In this document: one piece after another, positions 15,676 through 23,923 of the stretch | Layout of the letters: every line of letters begins with the position of its first letter | Numbering within the stretch: position 1 is the stretch's first letter | Source of the DNA: Kitasatospora azatica KCTC 9699 | Lineage (GTDB): Bacteria > Actinomycetota > Actinomycetes > Streptomycetales > Streptomycetaceae | DNA: 64,000 nucleotides | Direction of reading: 5' to 3' | NCBI RefSeq assembly: GCF_000744785.1 | Contig: NZ_JQMO01000003.1 | Span: 434,001 to 498,000, forward strand | Made by a program: the position numbers and the translations under genes | The notes under the pieces: model-generated | Databases searched by the model: none | Seen by the model: the letters and a program-made list of their open reading frames with translations, nothing else | Told to the model about the DNA's origin: nothing

Positions 15676-16425
15676 ATGGCCAAGCAGCCCCGCAAGCACC
15701 CCGCCAAGCGCACCGACGGCTGGCCCAGCAGGGCCTACCCCACGAAGGTCAAACCTGCCGACGCCAAGCCCGCCCGCCGTACGCCGGTCGCCCGGCGCGC
15801 CGTGCTGGCCGGCGTGCTGGGCCTGGTGCTGGCCGGCGGCGTGACCGCCGTCGTGGCTGCCTCCCACGGTGGCGGTGCGAAGCCGGGCTCCACCGCCGCC
15901 GCGCTGCCCAGCCAGCCGCGCACCACCGCGGACGGCCGCACCACCTCGCCACCCTGGGACGCGCCCGCCGACGCGAGCGCGGCCGTCGCGGCGGCCGGCC
16001 TGCCGATGCTGGACGCCGAGGGCACGGTCGAGCACATCCACGCCCACCTGGACGTCTACCTGGACGGCAAGGCGGTGAGCGTCCCGCCACTGATCGGGAT
16101 CGACGAGACCGCGCAGCGGATCAGCCCGCTGCACACCCACGACACCAGTGGTGTGATCCACATCGAGTCCCCGGTGAAGACCGACTTCACGCTCGGCCAG
16201 TTCATGACCGAGTGGCAGGTCTCCCTCGCCGCCGACCACCTCGGCGGGGCGACCACCGACGGCAGCCACACCCTGACCGCCTATGTCGACGGCAAGCCGG
16301 TCACCGGCGACCCGGCGGCCGTCGTTCTCGGCGCGCACCAGGAGATCGCCCTGGTCTACGGCACGGCCACGGAGAACGCCCAGGTCAGCGTCCCGAGCAG
16401 CTTCGCCTTCCCGAACGGCGAATGA
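15676..16425 (+). CDS. Membrane-anchored histidine-rich extracellular protein, unknown function
   Basis: A 249-residue protein. A basic cytosolic tail is followed by one hydrophobic helix (about 40-58, RAVLAGVLGLVLAGGVTAVVAAS), a Ser/Thr/Pro-rich linker and an external domain of about 150 residues. The external domain has conspicuous histidine patches: EHIHAHLDVYLDG near 117-129 and PLHTHDTSGVIHIES near 153-167. These could bind a metal. I recognise this as a recurring streptomycete protein type but cannot name a family. ATG at 15676 follows AACAGGACC. Confidence 0.78.
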   Translation: MAKQPRKHPAKRTDGWPSRAYPTKVKPADAKPARRTPVARRAVLAGVLGLVLAGGVTAVVAASHGGGAKPGSTAAALPSQPRTTADGRTTSPPWDAPADASAAVAAAGLPMLDAEGTVEHIHAHLDVYLDGKAVSVPPLIGIDETAQRISPLHTHDTSGVIHIESPVKTDFTLGQFMTEWQVSLAADHLGGATTDGSHTLTAYVDGKPVTGDPAAVVLGAHQEIALVYGTATENAQVSVPSSFAFPNGE

Positions 16426-16452
16426 CCCCGTCGCCAACCGTGCCGCCGGCGC

Positions 16453-17016
16453 TCAGTAGCCGGTCGAACCGTCGAGCCGCTCGCGCAGCAGGTCGGCGTG
16501 CCCGTTGTGTCGGGCGTACTCGGCGACCATGCCGACCATGATCCGGCGCAGCGAGATCGGCTCCTCGCCCCTCGGCGCCGCCGCCAGTGCGTCCAGCGAG
16601 GGCGCGGCCGCGACGATCGCCCGGGAGCGGTCGCACTCGGCGCGCCAGACGGCGAGGTCCTGGGCCGGGTCGGCGCCGGTGAACTCGAAGTCCTGTTCCG
16701 GCTCCTCGTCGGAGTAGTACAGGTGCGGCAGCTCCTGGCCCGCGAACTGCAGGGCGAACCACCAGCGCTCGACCCCGGCCAGGTGCCGGATCAGACCGTG
16801 CAGGCTGAGCCCGGACGGGTCGATGCTCTTCTCGGCGAGGCGCTGCGGCGCGATGCCGGCGAGCTTGAGCTCGAAGGTGGCGCGGTGCCAGTCGAGGAAG
16901 GCCGTCAGCGTCTCCCGCTCGTCGCCCACCCGGGGCAGCGGCGCACGGGTGTCGAGCTCGGCGGGCCAGGCCGGGGAGAGGTTCTGCTCGGGAACCTCGT
17001 TCGCGTTCGCATTCAT
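16453..17016 (-). CDS. DinB-family (DUF664) protein, probable mycothiol-dependent enzyme
   Basis: A 187-residue four-helix bundle of the DinB/DUF664 group. The likely metal-binding histidines are in LHGLIRHLAGVERWW (near 75-90) and ARHNGHADLLRE (near 170). Actinobacterial members include mycothiol-dependent detoxification enzymes, so a thiol-transfer role is inferred. The ATG at 17016 (MNANANEVPEQ) fits the family start. It is divergent from the ArsR/AHSA1 operon. Confidence 0.86.
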   Translation of the reverse strand: MNANANEVPEQNLSPAWPAELDTRAPLPRVGDERETLTAFLDWHRATFELKLAGIAPQRLAEKSIDPSGLSLHGLIRHLAGVERWWFALQFAGQELPHLYYSDEEPEQDFEFTGADPAQDLAVWRAECDRSRAIVAAAPSLDALAAAPRGEEPISLRRIMVGMVAEYARHNGHADLLRERLDGSTGY

Positions 17017-17082
17017 GCGCGCGAGTCTGGCAGCGGCCACTGACAACCCGACAACGGGCTGACAGCCCCGCGGCGCGACACA

Positions 17083-17120
17083 CCGACAAGTTCTCCTGTC
17101 TTGACAAATCTTTTTGTCGG
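17083..17120. promoter_or_regulatory. Candidate ArsR operator with overlapping promoter
   Basis: CCGACAA (17083-17089) is perfectly inverted as TTGTCGG (17114-17120), with a further TTGACAAA (17101-17108) inside. TTGACA is also an excellent -35 hexamer for the ArsR-type gene, so binding would silence it. Extra ACAA copies lie just upstream (17042-17055). Confidence 0.5.
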
Positions 17121-17132
17121 TTGGACTCTGGA

Positions 17133-17792
17133 GTGGTGCTGGACGTCGCTGTGATCGAAGAACCCGCTGCGGCCGGGGCATCCCTGGACCCGATCCGGGC
17201 CCGGATCCTCGCCGCCCTGGCCGAGCCCGGCTCGGCCGCCATGCTGGCCACCCGCTTGGGGCTGCCCCGGCAGAAGCTCAACTACCACCTGAAGGAGCTG
17301 GAGCGGCACGGACTGGTGGAGCTCGTCGAGGAGCGGCGCAAGGGCAACGTGACCGAGCGGATCTACCGCGCCACCGCCGCCTCCTACGTGATCTCCCCGA
17401 GCGTGCTCGCCGCCTTGAGCCCGGACCCGTCCCGTGCCCCCGACCAGCTCTCGGCCCGCTGGCTGCTGGCCCTGGGGTCGCGGCTGGTGCAGGAGGTCGG
17501 CCAGCTGCTGACCGGCGCGGCCCGCGCCGGGCGGCGGGTCGCCACCTTCGGCATCGACGCGGAGGTGCGGTTCGCCTCCGCGGCCGACCGGGCGGCGTTC
17601 GCCGAGGAACTCGCCCAGAGCGTGGCCGCCCTGGTCAGCCGCTACCACGACGCGGCCGCCCCGGGGGGCCGCAGCCACCGGGTGCTCGTCGGCCTGCACC
17701 AGATTCCCACCACGCCCGTCACCGAGGGCCGTGCCACGAACGCCGCCGGGCGGACCCTGGCAACGGAGTCCGAAGCCGGACAGGAGAACTGA
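17133..17792 (+). CDS. ArsR-family winged-helix regulator
   Basis: About 219 residues. An N-terminal HTH (DPIRARILAALAEPGSAAMLATRLGLPRQKLNYHLKELERHGLVEL in parts, residues ~20-65) is followed by a C-terminal helical domain. GTG at 17133, 17136 or 17151 are all possible starts; TTG at 17121 extends it. If the -35 at 17101 is real, the message would be nearly leaderless. Two bases separate its stop from the AHSA1-domain gene, the classic ArsR-AHSA1 pair, and a palindromic site lies upstream. Confidence 0.85.
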   Translation: MVLDVAVIEEPAAAGASLDPIRARILAALAEPGSAAMLATRLGLPRQKLNYHLKELERHGLVELVEERRKGNVTERIYRATAASYVISPSVLAALSPDPSRAPDQLSARWLLALGSRLVQEVGQLLTGAARAGRRVATFGIDAEVRFASAADRAAFAEELAQSVAALVSRYHDAAAPGGRSHRVLVGLHQIPTTPVTEGRATNAAGRTLATESEAGQEN

Positions 17793-17794
17793 CG

Positions 17795-18532
17795 ATGACT
17801 CACCCGTTCGAGATCGAGCTGGAAACCGTCCTGCCGGCGAGCCCGGAACAGGTCTGGGAAGCGATCGCCACCGGACCAGGGGTCGACTCCTGGTTCATGG
17901 GCCGCAACCAGATCGAGGCGCGCGAGGGCGGGATCGCCGCGATGGACACCGGCGGCCACCGGGAGGAGGCGCTGATCACCGCCTACGACCCCGGCAAGCG
18001 CTTGGCCACCCGCACGTCCACCGCCGAGGACGGCCGGTTCATGGCCTTCGAGTACCTCATCGAAGGACGCGACGGCGGCAGCACAGTCCTGCGCGTCGTC
18101 CACAGCGGCATGCTCGGCGACGACTGGCAGGACGAGTACGACGCCCTGCGCCGCGGCTGGCCGTTCCACCTCAACACGCTCCGCGAGTACCTCACGCACT
18201 TCGGCGGACGCACCGCCGTCCCCGTCTTCGCCGCGGCACCGACCGGCAGCTCCTCGGCGCAGGACGTCCGGGCGGCGCTCGCCCGCACCCTGTCGCTCCC
18301 CACCCCGGTGGCCCTCGGCACAGCGGCGCACGCGGAGCCGGCGGGCCTGCCCCCGCTGGACGGCGTAGTGGTCTGGGCGGACGACGAGCGGTTCGAGATC
18401 CGCACCTCCGACGGCATCTACACCTTCCACCAGGGTCCCGGCATCGTCCTGACGTTCCATCACCTCTTCGGAGCGGACACCGACGGAGCAGAGGACGCCT
18501 GGCAGCAGTGGCTGACCGGGCTCCTCGACTGA
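17795..18532 (+). CDS. AHSA1/SRPBCC (START-like) domain protein
   Basis: A 245-residue protein. Residues ~1-135 form an Aha1-C/SRPBCC ligand-binding fold (EIELETVLPASPEQVWEAI...GGHREEALITAYDPGKRL...). A second domain of about 100 residues follows (EIRTSDGIYTFHQGPGIVLTFHHLF). Such proteins bind hydrophobic ligands and are often co-transcribed with an ArsR regulator, as here. ATG at 17795 with CAGGAG upstream. Confidence 0.87.
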   Translation: MTHPFEIELETVLPASPEQVWEAIATGPGVDSWFMGRNQIEAREGGIAAMDTGGHREEALITAYDPGKRLATRTSTAEDGRFMAFEYLIEGRDGGSTVLRVVHSGMLGDDWQDEYDALRRGWPFHLNTLREYLTHFGGRTAVPVFAAAPTGSSSAQDVRAALARTLSLPTPVALGTAAHAEPAGLPPLDGVVVWADDERFEIRTSDGIYTFHQGPGIVLTFHHLFGADTDGAEDAWQQWLTGLLD

Positions 18533-18544
18533 CCCGACTCCCGA

Positions 18545-18632
18545 CTGACCCAACTCCTCGGCTGGACTCAACTCCTCGGCCGACTCAACTCCTCGGCCGA
18601 CTCAACTCCTCAGCCGACCCGACTTCTCAGCT
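18545..18632. repeat. 17-bp tandem repeat after the AHSA1 gene
   Basis: About five copies of CCGACTCAACTCCTCGG and variants follow the stop codon. The block ends shortly before the ribosome binding site of the next gene. Confidence 0.85.
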
Positions 18633-18658
18633 TTCGCGACACATCTAAGGAACCTTCG

Positions 18659-19231
18659 ATGCGCACTCTCATCAGCACCGCCTTCATCTCCCTCGACGGC
18701 GTCGTGGACTCGCCGGGCGGCGAGCCCGGCTACCGGAACTCCGGCTGGACCTTCAAGGAGGTCGAATTCGTCCCGGAGGCCTTCGAGATCAAGGGGCGCG
18801 AGCAGCAGGAGTCCACCGCCCTCCTCCTGGGCCGGGTCAGCTACGAGGCCTTCAGCGCCGTCTGGCCGGACATGGCGGAGTTCGCCCAGTACCGGGCCAT
18901 GCCGAAGTACGTCGTCTCCACCACCCTCACCGACGACCAGCTGGTCTCGAACTGGGGCGAGACGAAGATCCTCCGCTCGCTCGACGAGGTCTCCGCGCTC
19001 AAGGAGACCGAGGGCGGCCCGATCATCGTCCACGGCAGCGCCTCCCTGAACCACGCCCTCTCCGACGCGGGCCTGATCGACCGCTACCACCTGCTCGTCT
19101 ACCCGCTGCTGCTCGGCGCCGGCAGGCGCCTGTTCAGCACCACCGACAAGGACGCGCAGAAGCTGAAGCTCGTCGAGCACGAGGTCTACTCCAACGGTCT
19201 CCAGAAGCAGGTCTTCGACGTCGTCCGCTGA
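18659..19231 (+). CDS. Dihydrofolate reductase-like (RibD C-terminal domain) protein
   Basis: A 190-residue DHFR-fold protein (LISTAFISLDGVVDSPGG, LLLGRVSYEAF, YVVSTTLTDD, IIVHGSASLNHAL, HLLVYPLLLGAGRRLF). These proteins bind NADPH but their substrates are generally unknown. The AAGGAACCTTCG before the ATG is a reasonable ribosome site. No partner gene is apparent. Confidence 0.9.
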   Translation: MRTLISTAFISLDGVVDSPGGEPGYRNSGWTFKEVEFVPEAFEIKGREQQESTALLLGRVSYEAFSAVWPDMAEFAQYRAMPKYVVSTTLTDDQLVSNWGETKILRSLDEVSALKETEGGPIIVHGSASLNHALSDAGLIDRYHLLVYPLLLGAGRRLFSTTDKDAQKLKLVEHEVYSNGLQKQVFDVVR

Positions 19232-19318
19232 CAGTCCACCGGCGGACCTCGCACAGTCCGGCCGGACTCCAGGACCCGCCGAGCGGCACTCCACGGATTG
19301 TCAGTACGGCTGCTTACG

Positions 19319-19669
19319 GTGGTTCCTGTGTTCACCGCCCCGGCTCCGGCCCTCTCGCTCCCTGACGACCTGATCGCCCTTCAGCGGGCGCTGCTCGCCG
19401 CCGATCAGGCTGTCGGCGACTACGCCCTAGCCGTACGCGACCGTCGGCGGGCCGCCTATCCCGAACGGTGGCAGGCGGTGCAGCGCTGCACCTGGACGGC
19501 GGGCGAGCAGGCCGAGTTCGACCGCCGCTGGGAGGCGTACGTCAGCGCGGGCGCGGCGGTGCGCAGTCACCCGGTGTTGGTCCGGGCCCGGGTGCTCGGC
19601 ATCGAGGCGGCGGTACTGCGCGGCCTGCGGGAGGCGGCCGCCGCGGCCTCGGATCGCCGGGCGGCCTGA
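19319..19669 (+). CDS. Conserved hypothetical protein
   Basis: About 116 residues, predicted cytosolic and helical, Ala/Arg-rich (RRRAAYPERWQAVQRCTWTA, EQAEFDRRWEAYV). I cannot assign a domain. GTG at 19319 or 19328 is plausible; TTG at 19298 would lengthen it by seven residues. It ends ten bases before the convergent PNPOx-like gene. Confidence 0.6.
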   Translation: MVPVFTAPAPALSLPDDLIALQRALLAADQAVGDYALAVRDRRRAAYPERWQAVQRCTWTAGEQAEFDRRWEAYVSAGAAVRSHPVLVRARVLGIEAAVLRGLREAAAAASDRRAA

Positions 19670-19679
19670 GGCTGAGCGA

Positions 19680-20117
19680 TCAGGAGCCGGCCGGGCGGGG
19701 GCTGGTCCCGCGGCCGAGCGCGCGGGTGACGGTGATCTCGATGACCACCCGCTCGGGGTTGGCACGCGGCGCCCGGTACCGCCGGGCGTACCGCTGCTCG
19801 GCGTCGGCCACCACCGCCGGCTCCCGACGCAGCACCGCCCGGCCCTCCAGGGTGGCCCAGCGCCCGCCGTCCACCTGGCAGAGCGCAGCCACCGCGCCGT
19901 CCGCGCCCGCCGCCTCGACATTGCGCGCCTTGCGGCTGCCGCCGCTGGTGATCACCCGGGCGATCCCGGTCTCGGGGTCGAAGGTGGCGCCGACCGGAAC
20001 CACGTGCGGGGTGCCGTCGGGGCGCAGGGTGGTCAGGGTGCAGATGTGCCGCTCCGCCCAGAAGGCGAGGAACTCGGGGGTGAGCGCGGGGCGGGCGGTG
20101 GCGGAGGCAGCGGTCAT
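19680..20117 (-). CDS. Pyridoxamine-phosphate-oxidase-fold protein (F420-binding type)
   Basis: A 145-residue split beta-barrel protein of the TIGR03618-like class ([59 protein letters not shown] in parts). In actinomycetes these reduce substrates with F420H2. The ATG at 20117 fits the conserved start. No operon partner. Confidence 0.87.
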   Translation of the reverse strand: MTAASATARPALTPEFLAFWAERHICTLTTLRPDGTPHVVPVGATFDPETGIARVITSGGSRKARNVEAAGADGAVAALCQVDGGRWATLEGRAVLRREPAVVADAEQRYARRYRAPRANPERVVIEITVTRALGRGTSPRPAGS

Positions 20118-20254
20118 CGCACCAGCGTACGAAATGCCGGATCCCGCCCGACAAGCAGCTCCGCGGGTCTGGGCAGCGCGGCCCCACGGCCCAATAATGA
20201 GCATGCCATGACGCCCAGCCGCTCCGCCGCTCAGCCCAACTGTTCCGCCCTGCC

Positions 20255-20316
20255 GTTCCACCCAGTCGTTCCACCCAGTCGTTCCACCCAGTCGTTCCAC
20301 CCAGTCGTTCCACCCC
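20255..20316. repeat. 13-bp perfect tandem repeat upstream of the PI-PLC gene
   Basis: Four exact copies and a partial fifth of GTTCCACCCAGTC, in the gap before the PI-PLC gene. They sit where a promoter or leader would be, so copy-number change could affect expression. Confidence 0.9.
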
Positions 20317-20345
20317 GCCGACCAGGCCAACCAGGGGGCACCCGC

Positions 20346-21257
20346 ATGGATCTGACCGGACCTCAGCTGACCCGGCGCACCTTCACCCGGTCCGCCCTCG
20401 CCCTCGGCGCGACGAGCGCCCTGCTCGGCCTGGGCACCCTGCCCGCCCGGGCGGCCTCCGCGCCCGGTGGCGCCGACTGGCTGGCCGCACTGCCCGACTC
20501 GGCCCCGCTGGCCCGACTGACCCTGCCCGGCACCCACGACACCTGCTCGCTCTACGGCGGAGCGATCACCCAGACCCAGACCCTCTCGGTGCCCGACCAG
20601 CTGACCGCGGGCATCCGCTTCATGGACATCCGCTGCCGCGCCATCAACGGCGTCTTCGCGATCCACCACAGCCAGTTCTTCCAGAACATCTTCTTCGGCG
20701 ACGTGCTCAACGACTGCCAGGCCTTCCTCGCCCAGCACCCCGGCGAGACCCTGGTGATGCGGGTCAAGCAGGAGTACTCCACGGTCCCCGACGCCGACTT
20801 CGCCGCGATCTTCTCCGACTACCAGAGCCGCTGGCCGGGCCTGCTCTGGACCGAGAACCGGATCCCGCGCCTGGGTGAGGTGCGCGGCCGGGTGGTGCTG
20901 CTGGCCGACAACGGCGGCCTGCCGGGCATCCGCTGGAACGGCCCACTCGTCGACCTGGAGGACGACTACCAGATCGGCACCATCTTCGAGATCGGCTCCC
21001 GCAAGTGGCCCGAGGTCTCGGCGCACCTGGACGCGGCCCGCTCCACCACCGACCCGCAGCGGCTCTTCATCACCTTCACCTCCTCCTCCGGCTGGGGCCT
21101 GTGGCCGCGCCAGGCCGCCGACGCCATGGCCCCCCGCCTCGCCGGCTACCTCGGCGGCCTCGACCACGGCTCCCGCCCGGTGCTCGGCACCGTGCCGATG
21201 GACTTCGTCACGCCCAGCTCGCCGGCCGCGCTGTACGCGCTGAACTTCGGCGCCTGA
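20346..21257 (+). CDS. Secreted phosphatidylinositol-specific phospholipase C-like protein
   Basis: A 303-residue protein with a Tat-type signal ([15 protein letters not shown], cleavage near ARAAS at ~37). A PI-PLC X-type TIM barrel follows. The two catalytic histidines are in LPGTHDTCS (near residue 60) and FAIHHSQFF (near 101). FMDIRCR and [13 protein letters not shown] are also family-typical. It cleaves phosphoinositides or GPI-like lipids in the family; the natural substrate here is unknown. ATG at 20346 follows a run of repeats and GGGGGCACCCGC. Confidence 0.9.
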   Translation: MDLTGPQLTRRTFTRSALALGATSALLGLGTLPARAASAPGGADWLAALPDSAPLARLTLPGTHDTCSLYGGAITQTQTLSVPDQLTAGIRFMDIRCRAINGVFAIHHSQFFQNIFFGDVLNDCQAFLAQHPGETLVMRVKQEYSTVPDADFAAIFSDYQSRWPGLLWTENRIPRLGEVRGRVVLLADNGGLPGIRWNGPLVDLEDDYQIGTIFEIGSRKWPEVSAHLDAARSTTDPQRLFITFTSSSGWGLWPRQAADAMAPRLAGYLGGLDHGSRPVLGTVPMDFVTPSSPAALYALNFGA

Positions 21258-21267
21258 ACGGTCCGCC

Positions 21268-21573
21268 TCACGGGCGGCTGATCACCGAGAAGTGCGAGAC
21301 CTCGGGCGGGTGCGTCAGGTAGGTCTGCTCGGTGTCGGACCAGACCGGCCGCTTCGCCCACATCGGCCCGGCGTAGGCCTTCAGGGCCTCCTCGTCGCGC
21401 CAGCGGGTGATCACCAGTACCCGGTGCGTGCTGTCCGGCAGCGAGCGCAGCAGCTCGCCGCCGAGGTAGCCGTCCAGGCCGGCCAGCTGCGGCAGCATCT
21501 CCGACTGGATCACCGCGCAGAAGTCGCCGACCAGCTTGGGCGCGACCCGCGCCTCCCAGATCCGCACGATCAT
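21268..21573 (-). CDS. ABM-domain (antibiotic biosynthesis monooxygenase-like) protein
   Basis: A 101-residue dimeric alpha-beta barrel protein ([54 protein letters not shown] in parts). The fold covers small monooxygenases and stress proteins. It is convergent with the PI-PLC gene; GGTAGCGATG geometry supports ATG at 21573. Confidence 0.8.
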   Translation of the reverse strand: MIVRIWEARVAPKLVGDFCAVIQSEMLPQLAGLDGYLGGELLRSLPDSTHRVLVITRWRDEEALKAYAGPMWAKRPVWSDTEQTYLTHPPEVSHFSVISRP

Positions 21574-21853
21574 CGCTACCTCCTGCTCGCCTCGGGCAGC
21601 CCAGTTTCATTATCCGTTCGGGACGGCGGCGCCGGCCGCCGGTGCGGGTACGGGATGCCGGCCATCGGTCTCATATCGGCCATCAAAGTCGCCGGCCGGG
21701 GCTCGGGCGGCGGACGACACGCTAAGAGTGAGCAGACTTGGCACAGTACGGCCGAAGCGGAGGTACGCTGACCGCCAGTCTCGCGCCGCGCCGCCGGGTC
21801 GGGCCCGGACCGAGGCCGGTGCGACCGGACCACACGACGGCTGGTGATCCTGC

Positions 21854-22747
21854 GTGGCGGTCTTCCTCCTGGCGCTCGGCGCTGCCTGTTGCCTGGGCCT
21901 GGGTTTCGTGCTGCAGCAGCACGCGGCCCAGCGGGCACCACGCGACGACCTGTTGCGCTGGCGGCTGCTGCTCGACCTGCTCCGGATGCCCGAGTGGCTG
22001 GCCGGGATCGGGATCATGATCGTCGGCCTGGTGCTCAGCGCGCTGGCGCTCGGCTGGGGCGAGGTCTCGCTGGTGGAGCCGCTGCTCACCAGCAACCTGG
22101 TCTTCGCGATGGCGCTGGCCAGCGTGATCACCCGGCAGCGGCTCGGCCGCTCGGGCTGGGGCGGGGTGCTGCTGCTCGGGCTCGGGGTGACGGCGTTCAT
22201 CGTGGCCGGCGATCCCCAGGGCGGCGGCGCGGTGGCCGGCGCGCTGCGGCACTGGCTGGTCTTCGGCATCGTCGCCGGTCTGGCCCTGCTGCTGGTCTCG
22301 CTGGCCCGGCGGCTGCCGCTGTTCGAGGAGGCGACCATCCTGGCGCTGGCGGCGGGCCTGCTCTACGGGCTGCAGGACGCCCTGACCCGGGCCACGGCCA
22401 GCCACGCGAACAGCGGCGGGATCACCGCGGTGCTGCACCACTGGGAGCCGTACGCGGTGGTCGGTCTGGGCGTCTTCGGCCTGCTGCTGGTGCAGAGCGC
22501 CTTCGAGGCGGCACCGCTGCGGATATCGCTGCCGGCCCTGACCGCCGCCCAGCCACTGGCCGGGATCGCCTGCGCGGTCGGCTTCCTGGGCGACCGGCTG
22601 CGGGTCACTCCGGGTGCGCTGGCCTGGGAGGTGAGCGGGCTGCTGGCGATGGTGCTGGGCGTGGTGGTGATCGGTCGGCACCCGTCGATGCCGGCGGCCT
22701 GCGGCGGTGGCCCGGAGTCCGGCGAGGACCCCGGACCACCGTCCTGA
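21854..22747 (+). CDS. DMT/EamA-type integral membrane transporter
   Basis: A 297-residue membrane protein with about nine to ten hydrophobic helices (AVFLLALGAACCLGLGFVLQQ, IGIMIVGLVLSALALGWG, WLVFGIVAGLALLLVSLA, LLAMVLGVVVIGR). The organisation is that of DMT-family carriers. GTG start at 21854. The upstream gap 21574-21853 (280 bases) has no gene I can support. The stop codon lies inside the first unit of a 23-bp repeat array. Substrate unknown. Confidence 0.85.
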   Translation: MAVFLLALGAACCLGLGFVLQQHAAQRAPRDDLLRWRLLLDLLRMPEWLAGIGIMIVGLVLSALALGWGEVSLVEPLLTSNLVFAMALASVITRQRLGRSGWGGVLLLGLGVTAFIVAGDPQGGGAVAGALRHWLVFGIVAGLALLLVSLARRLPLFEEATILALAAGLLYGLQDALTRATASHANSGGITAVLHHWEPYAVVGLGVFGLLLVQSAFEAAPLRISLPALTAAQPLAGIACAVGFLGDRLRVTPGALAWEVSGLLAMVLGVVVIGRHPSMPAACGGGPESGEDPGPPS

Positions 22748-22840
22748 CGCCTGCCGGACCACCGTCCTGACGCCTGCCGGACCACCGTCCTGACGCCTGC
22801 CGGACCACCGTCCTGACGCCTGCCGGACCACCCCTGACGC
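22733..22840. repeat. 23-bp tandem repeat, four exact copies plus a partial
   Basis: Units 22733-22755, 22756-22778, 22779-22801 and 22802-22824 are identical. A partial copy runs to about 22840. Each contains GTCCTGACGCCTGCC. The transporter's TGA is in unit 1, so each unit carries a potential in-frame stop and loss or gain of units would not change the protein. Confidence 0.95.
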
Positions 22841-23060
22841 CCGTCGATCTGTCATCCGATCGGGCAACCGGCCCGGGAGAGCTGACAGAGTGTCGGGATT
22901 CGCTCGCAGTCGGTACGGGGAGTCTGCAAGGACACCCACCGCCAGGCACCTCGACCGTCGCCGGACGGTCTTCACCCATTCGTCCGAGTGACGCCGTGGC
23001 GTTCCACTCGTTGGCCCATGACCTGAAGTTCACTGTTGCCAACCCTTCAGGAGCGGTTCC
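22841..23060 (+). other. Gene-free leader of the pyrimidine operon
   Basis: No coding frame is supported here. It must hold the operon promoter, though no convincing -35/-10 pair stands out. CAGGAGCGG about 10 bases before the ATG at 23061 is the ribosome site. Confidence 0.4.
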
Positions 23061-23909
23061 ATGTCGCAGTCGCAGATCGTCCGTGCCGCCCTCGTACAGA
23101 CCCGGTGGACCGGCGAGCAGTCCTCGATGATCGAGCTCCACGAGCGGTACGCCCGCGAGGCGGCCGCCCGGGGCGCGCAGATCATCGGCTTCCAGGAGGT
23201 CTTCAACTCGCCGTACTTCTGCCAGGTCCAGGAGCCGGAGCACTACCGCTGGGCGGAGCCGGTGCCGGACGGGCCGACCGTCACCCGGATGCGGGAGCTG
23301 GCGGCCGAGCTCGGGCTGGTGATGGTGGTGCCGGTGTACGAGGTGGAGCAGTCCGGCGTGTACTACAACACCGCCGCCGTGATCGACGCCGACGGCAGCT
23401 ACCTGGGCAAGTACCGCAAGCACCACATCCCGCAGGTCAAGGGCTTCTGGGAGAAGTACTACTTCAAGCCCGGCAATCTCGGCTGGCCGGTCTTCGACAC
23501 GGCCGTCGGCAAGGTCGGCGTCTACATCTGCTACGACCGGCACTTCCCGGAGGGCTGGCGGGCCCTGGGCCTGGGCGGCGCCCAGATCGTCTACAACCCC
23601 TCGGCGACCAGTCGGGGCCTGTCCGCCTACCTCTGGCAGTTGGAGCAGCCGGCCGCGGCGGTGGCCAACGAGTACTTCGTCGCCGCGATCAACCGGGTCG
23701 GGGTGGAGGAGTACGGCGACAACGACTTCTACGGCACCAGCTACTTCGTGGACCCGCGCGGCCAGTTCGTCGGCGAGCCGGCCTCCGACAAGGAGGAGGA
23801 ACTGCTGGTGCGGGACCTGGACCTCGGGGTGATCGAAGAGGTCCGCCAGCAGTGGGCGTTCTACCGAGACCGGCGCCCTGACGCTTACAGCCCGCTGACC
23901 GAGGCCTGA
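23061..23909 (+). CDS. Carbon-nitrogen hydrolase, probable beta-ureidopropionase
   Basis: A 282-residue nitrilase-superfamily amidase with the Glu-Lys-Cys triad: E46 (GFQEVFN), K120 (KYRKHHIP) and C158 (YICYDRHFPE). The motifs HHIPQVKGFWEKYYFKPG and YNPSATSRGLS are typical of N-carbamoyl-beta-alanine amidohydrolases. It would release CO2, ammonia and beta-alanine in reductive pyrimidine breakdown. It is first in a four-gene operon, 14 bases before the aminotransferase. The next-but-one gene, a dihydropyrimidinase, supports the assignment. Confidence 0.9.
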   Translation: MSQSQIVRAALVQTRWTGEQSSMIELHERYAREAAARGAQIIGFQEVFNSPYFCQVQEPEHYRWAEPVPDGPTVTRMRELAAELGLVMVVPVYEVEQSGVYYNTAAVIDADGSYLGKYRKHHIPQVKGFWEKYYFKPGNLGWPVFDTAVGKVGVYICYDRHFPEGWRALGLGGAQIVYNPSATSRGLSAYLWQLEQPAAAVANEYFVAAINRVGVEEYGDNDFYGTSYFVDPRGQFVGEPASDKEEELLVRDLDLGVIEEVRQQWAFYRDRRPDAYSPLTEA

Positions 23910-23923
23910 GGGAGAGGACCGAC

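Noticed and set aside
22733..22840. Possible CRISPR array
   Set aside because: Units are directly adjacent 23-bp copies with no unique spacers, and no cas genes are near.
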